A DNA stretch of 64,000 nucleotides from Dugong dugon (GCA_030035585.1 CM057474.1:1916501-1980500); one strand, 5' to 3'; positions 11,449-24,981 are shown, counted from the stretch's first letter. Made by a program: numbers and translations. Notes: a model not told the origin generated them from the letters alone.

Positions 11449-11900
11449 TTACAAATTCTTGGTGTGGTGGTTTCAAAATGATTCAAAATATAACAGATAC
11501 AGACGTATAGGTAATGAAAATCTTTACATTCTGAATGGCTTAAAGAGTGATAAAATAACTTCTAGGATATCTTGGGGCCAATTAAAGAAAAATAAAAAAG
11601 ATAACAGTTAATAAGATCTTCCAACTGGTACATGATTTCCTGAAGAAAAGTTAAACAAAATAAATTTTCAAATTTTCTTTCAGTTCTATGGTATTTGGGA
11701 GTTTTCTATGTCTTGTTAGCTATACTCCAGAAACCAGTACTGATATAAGTTATGTTGAAGTTAGAAACACTGTTTTGCTTTCACTTTGATTTAACAAGTT
11801 CAGTCATCACTTTGCTTGTCACAGAGCTACGACATCATCTGGTCTTTTCGTCCCAGGTAGAACACTCTAAATGCTATGCTATTATTTAACACAAATTAAC

Positions 11901-11953
11901 ACATGGGGTCTACGTGAGTTGGAGTCAACTCGATGACAACTCAGCACAGCAAC
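11901..11953 (+). mobile_element. AfroSINE/RTE 3' tail fragment
   Basis: The text GAGTTGGAGTCAACTCGATG is the shared tail of AfroSINEs and RTE. Nothing upstream belongs to the element. Confidence 0.6.
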
Positions 11954-12954
11954 ATTTTGGAGTTTAGGCCTAAATCAAACACGTAGGATTCATTTTTAAA
12001 TATGAAGCATACGCATACCTCATTTTAAGTAATTTTCTCCAAATCAGAACAATCATAAAATGTCTTTTTTTTAGTAAATACCTAATTAAATGAGACCAAC
12101 GTCATTAATGCATACTCTGAAATCATTTACAGACTTCATATAAAAAACACTTATCACCTTGCCACATTGCCCATGCATATGTACATATGACCTAGCAATA
12201 AAGCCATTGTTAATAGTTCATACTTTTGCATTCAAATTCTGCGTATTAGGTTACCTCAAGTGCAGATTCATGTCAATGTGAGTGCAAATTAAATGCATCC
12301 ATTTTTTTCTACGCGATAATGACTCTGAGGAATATCAGAGGGCAATAAAATATAGTACCAAAATTAATGTTTAACGATTTACTCAAATCAATTTGGAATA
12401 ATCACACCTTCCTAAATATTGTCTAAGCAGTAATATAGATACGTGTGAGTATATAGGATTTGCAGGCACAAACATAATTCAGGGGCCTAGGTAAGAAACA
12501 GAAAATCTCAATAGTGCCCAAGCTCTGTTACAGTCTCATATATTCCACTTGACACAAGCATTTTACCTGGTTATTTGGCACTGATATTCTATAAATAACA
12601 TTTATTGGACGTTTTCAACCAAGGTAAACAGCATTTATTCTGCCAAGTACATCATTGTTTGAAGGACATTAGCAATGTGTAATTTGTCCTGGTCTCCATG
12701 ACTCTGTCATATAAGTTACTAGATAGCCCGTGGTAGTAATTTACAACCCCAAATCATGAACCTCATGCAGCTGAGAGAAAATGCATTTATTCCCTTACAC
12801 ATAATATTATGGCAATTTCTGGGGAATCGAAGTGTGAATAAATACAATAACTTAAGCTTATGTACTTTCTATTATAACTTTGGAGAGTTGAAAGGCAATG
12901 TGAGCTGCATTGCTCCCAGTATGTTTGGTAAAGATTGAAGCAGGAGTTTAAATA

Positions 12955-12961
<7 letters not shown>

Positions 12962-13013
<52 letters not shown>
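12962..13013. repeat. (CA)n microsatellite
   Basis: An uninterrupted run of about 25 CA units is a likely length-polymorphic site. Confidence 0.97.
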
Positions 13014-13015
<2 letters not shown>

Positions 13016-14164
13016 CGTCCATAGCATTCAGGACTAGAAATGTGTGGGATGGTTGAGGAATGGTTATGATTGGTTTTGTATATGAAATTTTTCTCAAGAA
13101 TAAATTACTGCCTGGCTTCTAATTATTCAGTATCTTACATTAATTTCTGAGTCTAGAATCTAAGGTTAAATGTGAGGTGCAGCAAATCATCTATCACATT
13201 GTGTATTTGATGCAAGTCTTTTGGCACCAAAAATGCCCACGTATTAGGAAAGCATTATGTTTATTTAATACTATACGAAGTGTGTATTATTTAGAAGCGT
13301 GCTGGAAGTACTAGCTTCTGACTGTAACCTTAGCCACTATAACTCAAAAACTCTGCATTAATTGTAGTGATTATACAAATATTTTTGCATCAGAGCTTTA
13401 CACTATAGCACCGTGTTGAAATGAAAGCAAATTATTTTATGATAATTGAGAATCTGAGTTTAAACAGTGACCTAATTTGTAGTATAAAGAACTGAACAGA
13501 AATATGAAATCCAGTGGTGAATTTAAAGCATAACCTCAAACTTTAACTAAAGTGCTATTTGTACTTTCCAATATAGTTAGATGAATTTTCTGTTGTCCCT
13601 AATTACACATTCTTCAGGGTGAATTTCTAGAAAACTAAAGATCTAATTAAAGCAAAGGGACCTTAGGATATTTACTATAAATGAGGAAGTGGAAACTTGA
13701 GGCAATACGAGACTTTATCAGAGCCACAAAAGATGGCTGTCACAGAGCTGGAGCTGTGACCTAGCTTTCTGGCAAGCAGCTTGGCAAAGTACTTAGGAAA
13801 ACAAGAACATGCACTTGTCAGTCTTTTTAAAATCCTCACTCCATATTTTGCTGCCATGTTTCCGGGGTTCAGTCATGTAATCACTCTCAGCATGTCTATT
13901 CTTATTTTTAAAAAATGTAAAACAAAACAAAAGTGATGATAATATTGCATCTTGAGGGTTTCTAAATACAATAAAGGATAAACAAGTTTAGGTACTTAGA
14001 AGGTTAAAAGCTTGATGCAGTGCTTTGCGCGTTATGTAGATTGATAATAATATGACCGTTACTACATTTATATATTAAATCATTTTAATTTTTATATTAA
14101 AGCTTTTATGTATTAAAGCCTTTAATATATATTAACAAGCTGCTGTAAACAAATTTATGTCAAT
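13014..14164. other. unassigned sequence
   Basis: No gene or repeat family is recognised. A 60-codon minus frame at 13675-13857 has no domain I can name. Confidence 0.4.
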
Positions 14165-15105
14165 GAGTTTGACAACTTCCATGAAACTTACAAATTCTTT
14201 CAAAGACAAACAAGCCAAAGATAATACGTGAGAATTAGGTAACTTGAATAGGCCCATATTTACTGAGGAAATTGAATATGCAGTTTAAAACATTCACAGG
14301 AAGAAAATTCCAGGCACCTGATATGTAAAGAACCCTCCAAATTCAATAATATGAAAACATACAATCCAATTTCTAAAAAGCTAGGAGATTTGAATGTACA
14401 CTTCACCAAAGAAGACGTAGGAAGGTAAATAAGCCCATAAAAAGCCACTGATAAGGAAATGCAAACTAAATCCATGTTGAAATACTAACTAGAATGATGA
14501 ATAAGAGATGGACCATATCAAGTGTTGGCCAGGATCTAGAGGAACTAGAACTCCTCTACACTGATAAAATCACTTTGGAAAGTAGTTTGGAAGTTTACTA
14601 AAAAGTTAACAACATACCTACAGTATGATCCAACCATTCCATTCCTAGATATTTCCCCCAGAGAAATAAAAGCACAAATCCATACAAACACTTGTACATG
14701 AATATTTACAACAGCTTCTTTTTAATACCAGAAACTGAAAACATCAAATGTTGAAAAGTTGATAGATAAGTCAAAACAGTTATGTTCAATAAAAGAGCCA
14801 GATCAAACAAACAAAAAGCATACAGTTTGATTCCATTGATGTAAAATGTAACTAATCTATAATTACAGAAAACAGATTATTTGTTATCTGAGTAATGAGG
14901 GGAATTGCAGTGGGGTGGGATAGATTTAAAAAGGAACATGAGGAAACTTCTTGAGGTGATGGATATGTCCATTATCTTGATTGATGTGATGATTACATGT
15001 GTGTATACATATGTTAAAATTTAGATAATGGCACGCTTTAAACACATACAATTTATTGTATGTCAAATTCGCATGAATAATACTATTAAAAAGAAGACAT
15101 AGAAG
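14165..15105 (+). mobile_element. old L1 3' end
   Basis: The text follows the C-terminal end of L1 ORF2 and the 3' UTR. CACTTCACCAAAGAAGACGT at 14400 corresponds to the H-F-T-K-E-D segment of ORF2. The 'ttgaggtgatggatatg' text near 14955 is typical of old mammalian L1 3' UTRs. Stops break all frames, and there is no clear poly-A or target duplication. Confidence 0.75.
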
Positions 15106-17034
15106 CAGGATTTGAACCCATAGATGTTAAAAGACCAAATGAATGTCAAAAAACAATGACAGATAATGTTGGTTTAACGTTTTCACATAACAAGAAAACT
15201 GAAAGTAGGAAGTTGATAGAGCTGGTTACACTATTCAGACTATACCATTGTTGTTCTATTTACCGGCATCCTTAGCATACTGGGTTTTTTTGTTTGTTTG
15301 TTTTTGTTTTCTTATCTTCTTGTTTATTGCATCATGGTTGTAAAATTGCCACCACAGTTGGGGGCGTTGTATTTACAATCAAGGCAGGATGACAGGGATT
15401 CTGGGGCAGCACAATGTAGCCTGTCCCTTCTGTTAGGTAAGTAAAAGTTCTCCAGTATCATCCAACAGAATGCCCTATGTTTCCTTGTACATAGCTAGTC
15501 CACACAGCCACTGTCTATAGCAAAGAAAGATGAGAATGTGTATCTCATACTCTGGCCTGAACAGTGGTAGGTGCAAAGGAATAGGGGATTGAGAATAATT
15601 ATTGAGTCAGCCTGGGAAAAAAAGGGGTGTTGGGTCATCCAAAAGGCCTTCACCCATGCTATGTATTCCCTTCCTAAAACACAGTCTTCTCTTTTTTTAA
15701 TTTGCAAAATTTTTCTTGTTCTTAAGGATTAAGTTCAATTATGACCCACTTTCAATGAAGAATTAAAGTGCTGCTTGTTAGCTTATATAATATATTTTGA
15801 GAGCATGTATCTCTATTTCAATAATGTGTCTGCATAACTATGAACTCTATTGCAAAATTAGGATGAACCACACATAATTTATCAACCTCTACTCCTTAAA
15901 GCAACTATCCATCAAAAATAGGAACAAAATCTTGCACGCATAGTAGCTACATTTTTAATTTTATGCAATTAAAAATAATTTGGAATGATATAATATTACA
16001 TTTACAGTAGTTTAACATAACTAAAAATAATAGGTTGACAAAATGTATGCCCATAAGCTTTATATCAGCCCAGATTTCAGTGACTGCATCAGGTACTCTA
16101 ATGAATGAAACAAAGGTATGCTCTAAAAAATACCTGAATACATAAACTGATCCTAATTGGAAGAGACTTAATTAAGAGGCAGGGGAATGGTTTACATAAC
16201 TGCTAAGTTTAACCTGATTTTCTTGTGAGAAAATATTTTTTTAGAATTTTGATCATTTGTAGGATATCACTGGTAAAGTTTTTATATGAGAAATATAAAC
16301 TTTAATTTTTTTTAATTGCCGTAACCATATTCTGATCGTGTGAGTCTCCTGAAGCATTTCAAGATATCCTATATCTCTATTCTGCTTTCATTTGGGACTC
16401 TAGGTCCTTTTACAGTCTATTTCTGTGCACAGCCTTTTTGAAATCAATGGAAACTCCCTGCTCAAATCAACAATATGAATGTATGAGACCGAATGGAGAA
16501 AGTGACCCTTGAGATAGTATTTCTCTTCAAATAGAAAAGTTATCTTGGTTATTATAGAACTCAATGCAACGTATTTCCTATTTCAAGGGCAGTAAAGTTA
16601 TGTAAAAAAAAAAAAATGCTTCTTAAACAGCCTTCATATTCAGCCACACACTGGTGTGTTAAAACTGGATTGAGACTTTAAGAATAAACATAATGAAAAA
16701 AAAATAAAATAAAATGAGTAGCTTTAAAGTTGGATTATGATCTGGCTCTTAAATGTAATAATATTTATGAAAACACTGGAATACAGGAAAGAAAATAAGA
16801 AAAAGAAAAATAAATTGCCATTTCATTTTAAATAAAAATAACTTATTAAAACTTAAATGAAGTAAACAATGAATATTTTTAATCTATTTTAAACTCATAT
16901 CATCAACTGCAGCATCTTGTTTTAGGTTTAGAATATTGTCATAAACAATAGTGTTAATTTTATGAAACATGTTTTGGACATAATAACTAATTTGATATCA
17001 TTGTCCATAAGAAACATGTTTTACTAACAGTATC
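15106..17034. other. unassigned sequence
   Basis: AT-rich DNA without a recognised gene or repeat. It includes short A runs near 16604 and 16697 and a TTTG-rich patch near 15288-15310. Confidence 0.4.
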
Positions 17035-17215
17035 TCATTGTATTTTTACAACACCTTGCTAAGGTATTATTATTCACATTTCACAGATGGCAAAATAAGG
17101 ATTAGGAAAAAAAAAACTGATCCAAAAGTACATAACTTATGAATAGAAAAAACAGAAATCAAAGTCAAGTCTCCTGAGTCTGTGTCCCACGCTTTCGACA
17201 ATACAATACTGCTGT
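17035..17215 (-). mobile_element. MIR
   Basis: The core is read as GGTATTATTATTCACATTTC then ACAGATGGCAAAATAAGG, followed by the decayed 'gactccagtgcccatgct' type end of MIR (gtctgtgtcccacgctttc). This is the MIR consensus in reverse orientation. Confidence 0.65.
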
Positions 17216-17493
17216 CCCTGAGATTACTGTACTGTAAGTTGATTAACCTAGGATTGTAAAATACGTGCAAATTTCAGAACTTGTAAAATTTACAAAACTG
17301 TTTCATTTAGATTACCAAGGTTACCATTGTTATTTTCAAACGAGGAAACGAACACTTTTACACTCTGAAACAAAAGCAAACATCCCTGCAGATGTACTTT
17401 TATTTCTTTTGATAGATGCTATTGCTTTTAAATATCAGAAACATGTCAAACATTCATATCTAAAAATAAAATGACAAAAAAAAATAGTTCCTA

Positions 17494-17949
17494 TTCAGCC
17501 GGGGAGTGGACAGTCCCATAAAACCAAATGGGACTAGTGAGGTACAACAGTCCAGGGACAAGGGCCAGAAGGCAGAAAGGGACAGAAAAACTGGCGATAG
17601 GGAACCCAAGGTTGAGTAAGGATAGTGTTGATGTGTTGTGAGGTTGTTAACCATTGTCATAGGGCAACATGTGTACTAACTGTTTAATGAGAAACGATTT
17701 TGTTCTGTAAACCTTCATCTAAAGTGAGACTAGCAGCACAATGGGAAGAGCATAGTCGATGTCACTGAACTGTGCATGTAGAAAGTCTTGAAATTGTGTA
17801 TCCTTGACTATGTATATTTTCACCAAAAAAAAAAAAAAAGGTCGAGAAGGGAGAGGGTTGACATGTCATAAAACAATATGTGTAGTGCTGTTTCATGAGA
17901 AACTGTTTGTACTGTAAACCTTCACCTGAAGTACAATTAAGAAAAAAAG
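17494..17949 (+). mobile_element. young L1, 5'-truncated 3' UTR only
   Basis: This is the afrotherian L1 3' UTR seen also at 33000-33480, with its internal A run at about 17825. It is flanked by a perfect 18-bp target duplication, nine A then TAGTTCCTA, at 17476-17493 and 17950-17967. Length without the duplication is 456 bp. It carries a single copy of the module that is duplicated at 35661-36230. Confidence 0.92.
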
Positions 17950-18152
17950 AAAAAAAAATAGTTCCTAGTGTTCAGTCAACCTGTAGAACATTTCAGTAAT
18001 TTAGAAGCAAGTAATTATCTCAAAAGATTGTGTGTGTATGTGCGTTTGTGTTTCCTTTTACTAAGGGCAACATTATATTATGATCAGTCACATATTGAAG
18101 TAGTCTAGAATTACCTAATAAACCAGAGGAATATGTACTCTCCTTTGAAATG

Positions 18153-18832
18153 CAGTCATGCATAGCTTAATGTCCACAGTATGTTCCATGAAATAGGACT
18201 GGATGTTGTGCGAACACTGTGGTGTAATACATGCAGTCCCCAGGTTACGAGCCCAGCCCCACCTGCTGTTCCACTCACCTGAGGAGCAGGAGCAGACCTG
18301 ACTCATCAGCCCCGGCCTGCACGTGCCCACCTGACAAAGCTAGAGTGCTGTATCCACTGGATATAGAAGGCTGGCCTTGCCTTGTGAGGAGAGGTGGACA
18401 CCAGGATGGGGTGGCAGTGGTGGCCCTGGTTGCCATGTAACACCTTCCTGATGATGTGCAGCCGCCACTGCTACAGGGAGCCAGGATGCCGGCCGGTGCC
18501 CACCGCAGGAGCTGAAGAAACGTGCCAGGCACTGCCCTGCACCGGGAGTGAACAGCTGGGCAGCTGCTGGGCGAGTGAATGAGGCCAGGAGGAGGCCAAG
18601 AGGGCAGAGGAGGTGCTGTGGAGACTGGCGTGTGCGCTGGGGCCCCACTGCTCATTAACTCTGGGGGCTTGGGGTCTTTAAAACCGTTAAAGCAACCAAA
18701 TAAGCAAACCTGTTGTCATCAAGTGTATTCCAGCACAAAAGGAGAGCTGTTTTCTCTTAAAAAAACACCTTACAGGACCACAGACGCGTATGCAATCTTT
18801 GCCAGAGGGGATGTCACGCAGCACATATCAGT
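18153..18832 (+). mobile_element. Tigger-like DNA transposon remnant with foreign core
   Basis: The left end (CAGTCATGCATAGCTTAATG) and the right end, read in reverse (GACTGATATGTGCTGCGTGA), look like the inverted termini of a Tc1/mariner-class Tigger-type element. The next blocks on each side also fit (TTGTGCGAACAC near 18210 and GGACCACAGACGCGTATGC near 18776). The middle does not resemble the usual interior of that family, as I know it; it is a GC-rich block. Family assignment is from memory of the termini. Confidence 0.5.
18235..18665. other. GC-rich island in AT-rich DNA
   Basis: This block is sharply richer in G, C and CpG than its surroundings. It has open frames on both strands (minus 18275-18655, 126 codons, rich in S, P, A and G), as expected of any GC-rich DNA, and no domain I recognise. 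It starts next to a CAGTCCCCAGGTTACGAG word that itself resembles a transposon end. It could be a second nested element, a captured genomic piece or a processed transcript fragment. Confidence 0.6.
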
Positions 18833-19305
18833 CTTTTTGTACACTATTTTAAAAATTAAATTGGTTCCTTTTGAGAAAAAAACAACTATAATTTGATGTC
18901 AAATAAATATACATTTTATTGCATAGTTTAAAAAAGGGCTACTTTATTGCAATCAGCAGAGAAAGGTAATTAAAAATATCAATAACTATTAAGAAGTGGA
19001 TTTTTTAAATAATTTCCTCCTTTTAAATTTTAGTATCTTATGAATTACATATTAGAACAGAAAAGTAATATCATGGGATTCAATTAAATTAATGATATAA
19101 ATTAATGTTTATTTTTAGTATACTGCTAATAGAAACAAAAATCAAAACAGAAAACAATCTAATGCCCATCAGTAGATAAATGAGTGTATAAATAATTATG
19201 CAGTTATTGTACAGGACATTATTGTGTTGGTTACTGTCTAGTAATACTCATCTCTATCCTCAACCATCTCAACATTTAATTATAACCCAAGGATAAAACA
19301 AAAAA
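18833..19305. other. unassigned AT-rich sequence
   Basis: No gene is recognised. A short piece at about 19160 (ATGCCCATCAGTAGATAAAT) resembles the L1 3' region. Confidence 0.35.
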
Positions 19306-19463
19306 CTAAACCCATTGCCTTCGAGTTGATTCGAAGTCATAGGGACCCTGTAGGGCAGGTTAGAACTGCCCTATAGGGTTTCCAAGGAGCAGCAGCTGGT
19401 GGATTGGAACCACTGACCTTTCGGTTAGCAACCAAGCTCCTAACCGCCATGCCACCAGGGTTC
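19306..19463 (-). mobile_element. AfroSINE, short form
   Basis: Reverse orientation: tail CCATTGCCTTCGAGTTGATT at the left, head GCCACCAGGGTTCC at the right, with a complete box B (GGATTGGAACCACTG on the plus strand). Confidence 0.9.
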
Positions 19464-21116
19464 CATCTCCAGGGATAGATTTCTATTTTCCATACTCCCT
19501 TACAAACAATGTTTCCATTTAGATTCCGCAATGAAAAAGACTTGTATAATATTTAAGGACAGAAGAGAAGGGCAAACCATTTTTCTCTTGGGAATAGATA
19601 AATAGACACTTGAGTATACGCAAAGTGTGCAACAGTTTCCCGGTGAACACCTATGAAAAATCTACAGAGGAGATAATCTGCAGGTGCTTCCCTTGATTTG
19701 GGTACTGTGATTTGTCAGACACAAGATGAGGTTCTCATTCTGCATTGCCCCACCTCCCTGTGCTGCCTACAGTTTTTTAACATCTAATTTCCTGTACCAT
19801 ATTGCTGCTGCTAAAATATGTAATTCCAGCCCTGACGCTAAAATACAATTATGCATCTCTTAAAATTAATGACTTAGATCTATGTGTATTGACATGGAGA
19901 AAGGTTCATGAAATATTCCATGAAAACAAAACCATGTTACAGAATGACAAGTGTTTTGTATATTTTGTGAAATTACATAACTGTTTCAATAAACTCCATT
20001 CTTATAAAATCTTTTTATATTATGAAATATAAGTTTATATCAACATAGATATTGGAGTAAAATGATAGTGGGGCAAAAGAATATTACCTTTATGCATCTC
20101 TAAATTAGTTAGCTTGATAAACCATACTTTTTTATTTTTCAATATAATAATCTTAAAAGTGAAAATAGTATAGGAAGTGTTCAAATTGATAATTGATAAA
20201 TCTATTTTGTAAGTTATAATTGTTTATAAGGAGTAAATTGTTTTTAGTGCATCAGAGTATATACGGTTTTTCAAGTTTCTGAAGATATTTGATCTTTTGG
20301 TTGTCCAACATCTATTCCCCTTCCTTTTCATTGTTTTGCCCTGATTTTCATTTCTGTATATACCACCCCCAGACACAGCTCATATACTCTGAGGGAAGCA
20401 GATGCCAGGACTAATTTCAGGGGTAGACCTTAGTTGGCTTGGGTTAGGATGAGGTAAGAAGCCCAAGCGAATAGAATACATAAAATGTATTTTGGCCTAC
20501 AAAGAAGCAGTGTTTCTCACTCTTCAATTGTTTCTAGGAGATAATTTATCTTTCCCTGTGTTATGTGAAACAAGAGGCTTGTAGAGCCAGGAAATTTCTC
20601 AAAGCTGTTTCATAATTTTGACATTAAAAAAAAAAAAGGAAAAATTAGACCTCATAGAAACTGGAAAACAAAGAAAGAAAATAGGTCTTTGATGATTCTA
20701 GGAACTCTTAAGTCAGGTTTCTTGAATCTCATTCTTTCTTTGGACTTTTCAATTTTGTAAGGAAGTGATTTTGCGTATTTTAAAAGTCAGTATGAGTTTT
20801 GTATTCTTATACCTGCAAATAATAGATTCCTAACTGCTACAGACTTGGTATCAGGGAAGTGGATATATAGGCAATGAATCTTAACCTGTCAATTTGGCTA
20901 ACTTAATGATATACTCTACTTCGGATTGGAAGGTTGAAAATTCTTCTTTAATAGAAAAAAATTGTTAAATTTTTTCTTGTGGTAATGATTGACTCAGAGT
21001 ATTTGCCTCTTCAGGCTATAACTTAGGGGATCAGGAAAAGAAAAATGCAAGATATTGGATCATATTGACTACTTTTTTTATCTGTCAAATATTGGTGGAA
21101 ATGGAAGAAAACAGAA
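19464..21116. other. unassigned sequence
   Basis: No gene is seen. The stretch 20290-20540 has a composition unlike its surroundings and may be an old repeat that I cannot name. Confidence 0.35.
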
Positions 21117-21121
21117 TTCAA

Positions 21122-21587
21122 CGTGATGGTTAAAAATGATATGTGTCAACTCTGCTAGGCTCTGATTCTCAGTCGTTTGGCAGACACTATGTAATCATCT
21201 CCTATTTTTCCACCTGATATGAGCAGCCAATCAGTTGAAAGAGATGTTTGCTTGGGGATGTGGCCTACATCCATCATATAAACAGATGTTCTGGCAAAGC
21301 TCGCCCTCTTTCAATCCTTCTCTTTTTCTCATTGCTTGACCTCCTGTTCTTGGGATGCAGGGACCCTGCAGCCTGCCACCTAACCTGCAGATTTGGAATA
21401 CATCAGTCCCTGCAACCATGTGAACTAGTAGGAGCCTTCAGCCTGCTGCCTGATCCATGGATTTGGGACTTTCCAGCCCCCACGATTGCCTGAGTCATTT
21501 CCTCACAATTGTGAGAGCTACTTCTCTCTCTCTATTTTTATGTACGCTTCACTGGTTTTGCTCCTCCATAGAACCCAGACTAAGACA
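21122..21587 (+). mobile_element. ERVL-like solo LTR
   Basis: It is the same family as 24504-24981 and 7167-7767. It starts CGTGATGGTT and ends CCCAGACTAAGACA, with the shared 'cctgcaaccatgtgaac' and 'cactggttttgctcc' blocks. A possible decayed 5-bp duplication is TTCAA (21117) against GTCAG (21588). No internal retroviral genes accompany it. Confidence 0.7.
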
Positions 21588-21640
21588 GTCAGTTTATACA
21601 TCCACTCTTGAGACCAGTCTAACTTTATCTATCAGTTCCT

Positions 21641-21829
21641 GTCAAGCTGATTTCAACTCATGGCCACCTCATGTGTGTCAGAGTAGAACTGTGCTTTGGA
21701 GAATTTTCAGTGACTGATTCTTTAGAAACAGATCGCAGACTTGTCTTCCAAGTAGCCTCTAGGTGGACCAGAATCTCCATCCTTTTAGTTAGCAGTTGAG
21801 TGAATTAACCATTTGCACCACCCAGGGAC
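21641..21829 (-). mobile_element. AfroSINE, older form
   Basis: Reverse orientation, with tail GTCAAGCTGATTTCAACTCA, a body matching the older form at 6253, and head CACCACCCAGGGA. It lies 50 bp beyond the LTR. Confidence 0.8.
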
Positions 21830-24498
21830 AATCTGATAGTACTTATCAAATTAAGTTTGCATATGAAATGTGACTCAATCATAACCTTTGAGTTTATATT
21901 CCAGAGAAATTCTCATATAGGATCATGCAGCATGTGTGAAGATGTTCATTACAGCATTGATTATATCATATTGGATTAGATTATTTAAAGGCATCTAGAA
22001 TTCCAATGGATAAAAATAATGGAAAAGAGAAGAAACAGACTAGGTGTACGTGGCAGCCTGTATAGGTCCTAAAAATTAGTGGTGAATGATAACTTTTGGA
22101 GACAAAATGAAATCAATAGGTGAACACCATTTGTTGTAAATCTGTGTAGACTTAATAATAAGTGTTTACAAAGCTACATACACACTCAAGAGTCTGTACC
22201 AAGAAGCCTTGAGCCGTTTTTCTCAGGGAGAGGGGATGAGCGTGGAGAAGAGGGAGAAGAGAAAAAGAAAAGAAATTAAGAAGAAAATAAAAGGAAGTTT
22301 TGCACATGCATGTTGATAATATTGTGTAATGACATGAGAAGTATGATGAATTCAATCTTTGCCCTGGCCCAAGAAAGAAAAAAGTGATATAAAAGTAATA
22401 AGAATCAAAGAACAAGGATTTAATTTCAGGTTAATCTGACATCGAAATCTGTGCCTGGTTTATTGCACCACATTGCCCTTAAAACAAAATTAATTTAATT
22501 CACTGAAATAAAATAATTTAAAAAATAAAATAATACCATGATACCTGCATTAAGAGAAGGTCTTTTCACCAAATCACGTAATAGTAATGTAACATGCTCT
22601 AGAGACTAGGATTCAAAGCTGACAGTCATAGGGGTGAGCCATCACAGTCAGAATGTTGAGAATCACTGGTTGTAAGCTTAGCAATGAAAACATGCTTTGC
22701 TGAGATTTATTATGGGATTTCAGTTTAATTTCCCCAGGCTATTAGTGATAACAAAGCTCTGTTGACACATATCCAGGGGCTTTATGGTCAGCAATATATC
22801 ATTATTTCTCTCACTTATATTTTATACCTTTTCAATTGATCTAGACCTCAGCCGGGTCAAAAAATGTTGTGAATATCTGTGTCCTCTGTGAGTTATATTT
22901 TTGAATCAAATAGATAAGCACACCTATCAGAATATTGTAAATACCAAGAAAAAATTGTTCTAAGTAATCTCCAATCCCCTGATTACAACTCGACCCTTTA
23001 TTAGAGAAAGGATTTGTGTCGACATCAATTATTATCTTGACAAGGTCTAAATAGACGATCCTGTAATGTCTGTGAACTGTTAGATTGTGTAGTTCTGTGC
23101 ATGTCACCTCCCTTCCCAGAAATACACATTTCCATTCCCTCCTTTATCTGGATAACTGTTACTAACTCTTTTTAACACTCAGTATTTAAGTATATGCAGA
23201 TATTACTACTTGAAATGTTAGGCTAATATATGAGTTCATCCTTTGAACAGCATGTACTTTATGCTTAGCTCCAGTACTTACCACAATGCAACTATCATTT
23301 ATTAACTTTTCTTTATAACCAGACAAAAATATAGGTGAATTTTTATATTCCCATTTCTGAAAAGCTGTCTAAAGTATGATTCTTGTCTGTTTAGATTTCT
23401 CTCCTAGGCTCAGCTTTGTATTTCCGTCTTCTGGATCTTGGCTGGGTGGTATTTTACAACATTGCTACTTGCATGTATTCTAAATACCCTGGGTGAGAGG
23501 GCTTGTGCAAAATACTTTTCCTGGAATTACATAAAGTGAAATTCTCTGATATGTTTGCCACTAATCAAAACTGAGATGGTGATGCTACCCTTCAGTCAAC
23601 ATCCTTTCATCCCAAAATCAGTTAAGGCTATTAAAAATACATGTATACATGATTTCATTCTCTAAATATTTATTGAGAGTCTACACAGTATGTTTAATTC
23701 ATCGCATGCTAAAATAGTAATAGTTTCTTTTCTTTCTGTGTACATCAAATACACACTTATGTGTTTATGTCAGATATATTTTCTATGCTGAAATAAGGCA
23801 TCCATTTTTGATACCTTACAAGTAGAAGTAATTACGTATTCATCAGACTATACATAATTGTGAGTATTTATTGTTCTACCATGCATGGGACATAAGTCAA
23901 TTATGAAATTGGGAATTTCAAAAATAACTCATAAACAATTAGTAATAATAAGACAGTTATGGGCAAATCTAAAATTATGCAATATGTTCAAAACATGGAG
24001 CTGTAAAGAGAGTAGACACTTGGCAGTTTTCCTGGTTTCTATCCATAAGGAAAGTGTCCCAGTGCTCCATCTGGAGTATTTAGCAAAATGTATTTGAGTA
24101 GGCTGATACACGTGGCATTGGAAGAGGAAAAAAATAGGAAAAAACCATACAGCAAAAGTAGCAAATGTCAAACTGACAAGACTTTTATGTACCAAAAATT
24201 CCAGAGAGGAAAAATGTCTTGTCTTACTAAATCTTCTTCTTTTCCTACAGCATACATCTCTCTGGAGCATGCATTGCCAGGTTGGGTAACAAGAGAACTC
24301 AACTCTAGCTCTACCAAGAAACTGAAATCAATCATTACAAATAGATATTACTTGGATCCAAAAGACTGATAGGTGTGCTATTAAATGAGCTACTATAATA
24401 TTTTATTCTCAGCATGGACTTTTTGTGAAGTAGCTTAATAAAAGATGAGCTTAGACCTAACTCTCACTTTCAACTAAAAAATCAGTTACTTGTACTTA
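21830..24498. other. unassigned sequence
   Basis: No gene is recognised. 22585-22671 ends in text that, read on the minus strand, resembles a MER5/Charlie-type terminus (CAGTGATTCTCAACATTCTG). 22225-22290 is a purine-rich tract. Confidence 0.4.
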
Positions 24499-24503
24499 TT
24501 ATG

Positions 24504-24981
24504 TGTGATGGTTAACGTTATGTGTCGACTTGGCTAGGCTATGTTTCTCAGTGGTTAGACATTGGACTGATTACTCTTACATAATGTAACATAATGTAAT
24601 CACCTCCACAATGTGATGTGATGTGATCATCCTATCAGTTGAAAAAGGAGTTTCCTTGGAGGTGTAGTCTGTCTCTAGTATATGAATGGATGTTCTGGCA
24701 AAGCTCCCTCACTCTGGATCCTGGACTCTTCTCGTCACCTGACTCTGGTTCTTGGGACGTAAGTCTTCCGCCCACCACTGACTTGCCGATTTTGGGTTTG
24801 TCAGTCCCTGCAACCACATGCACCAGCAGAAGTCTTCGTTCTGCCACCTGACCTGTGGATTTGGGATTTGCCAGCCCTCACGATTCTGTGAGCCATTTCT
24901 TTGAAGTAAATCTCTCTCTCTATATATATTTATATACACACTTTACTGGTTTTGCTCTTCTAAAGAACCCAGACTAAGACA
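24504..24981 (+). mobile_element. ERVL-like solo LTR with exact 5-bp duplication
   Basis: It starts TGTGATGGTTAACG and ends ACTAAGACA. A perfect 5-bp target duplication, TTATG, flanks it at 24499-24503 and 24982-24986, which identifies an integrase-type insertion and fixes both ends. A short tandem ATGTAACATA/GTGATGTGAT region lies at 24584-24625. Confidence 0.82.

Larger units (their letters stand above)
10311..12961. other. unassigned sequence
   Basis: No gene is seen. It contains a C homopolymer at 10767-10779, a perfect tandem 15-mer (11419-11433 and 11434-11448) and a short AfroSINE/RTE tail fragment at 11901-11953. Confidence 0.4.

Noticed and set aside
12787..13011. A frame with a long alternating C-V stretch
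   Set aside because: It is the translation of the CA microsatellite.
18275..18655. A 126-codon minus frame in the GC-rich island
   Set aside because: GC-rich DNA yields long frames on both strands. No domain or start context supports it, and overlapping frames of similar length exist.
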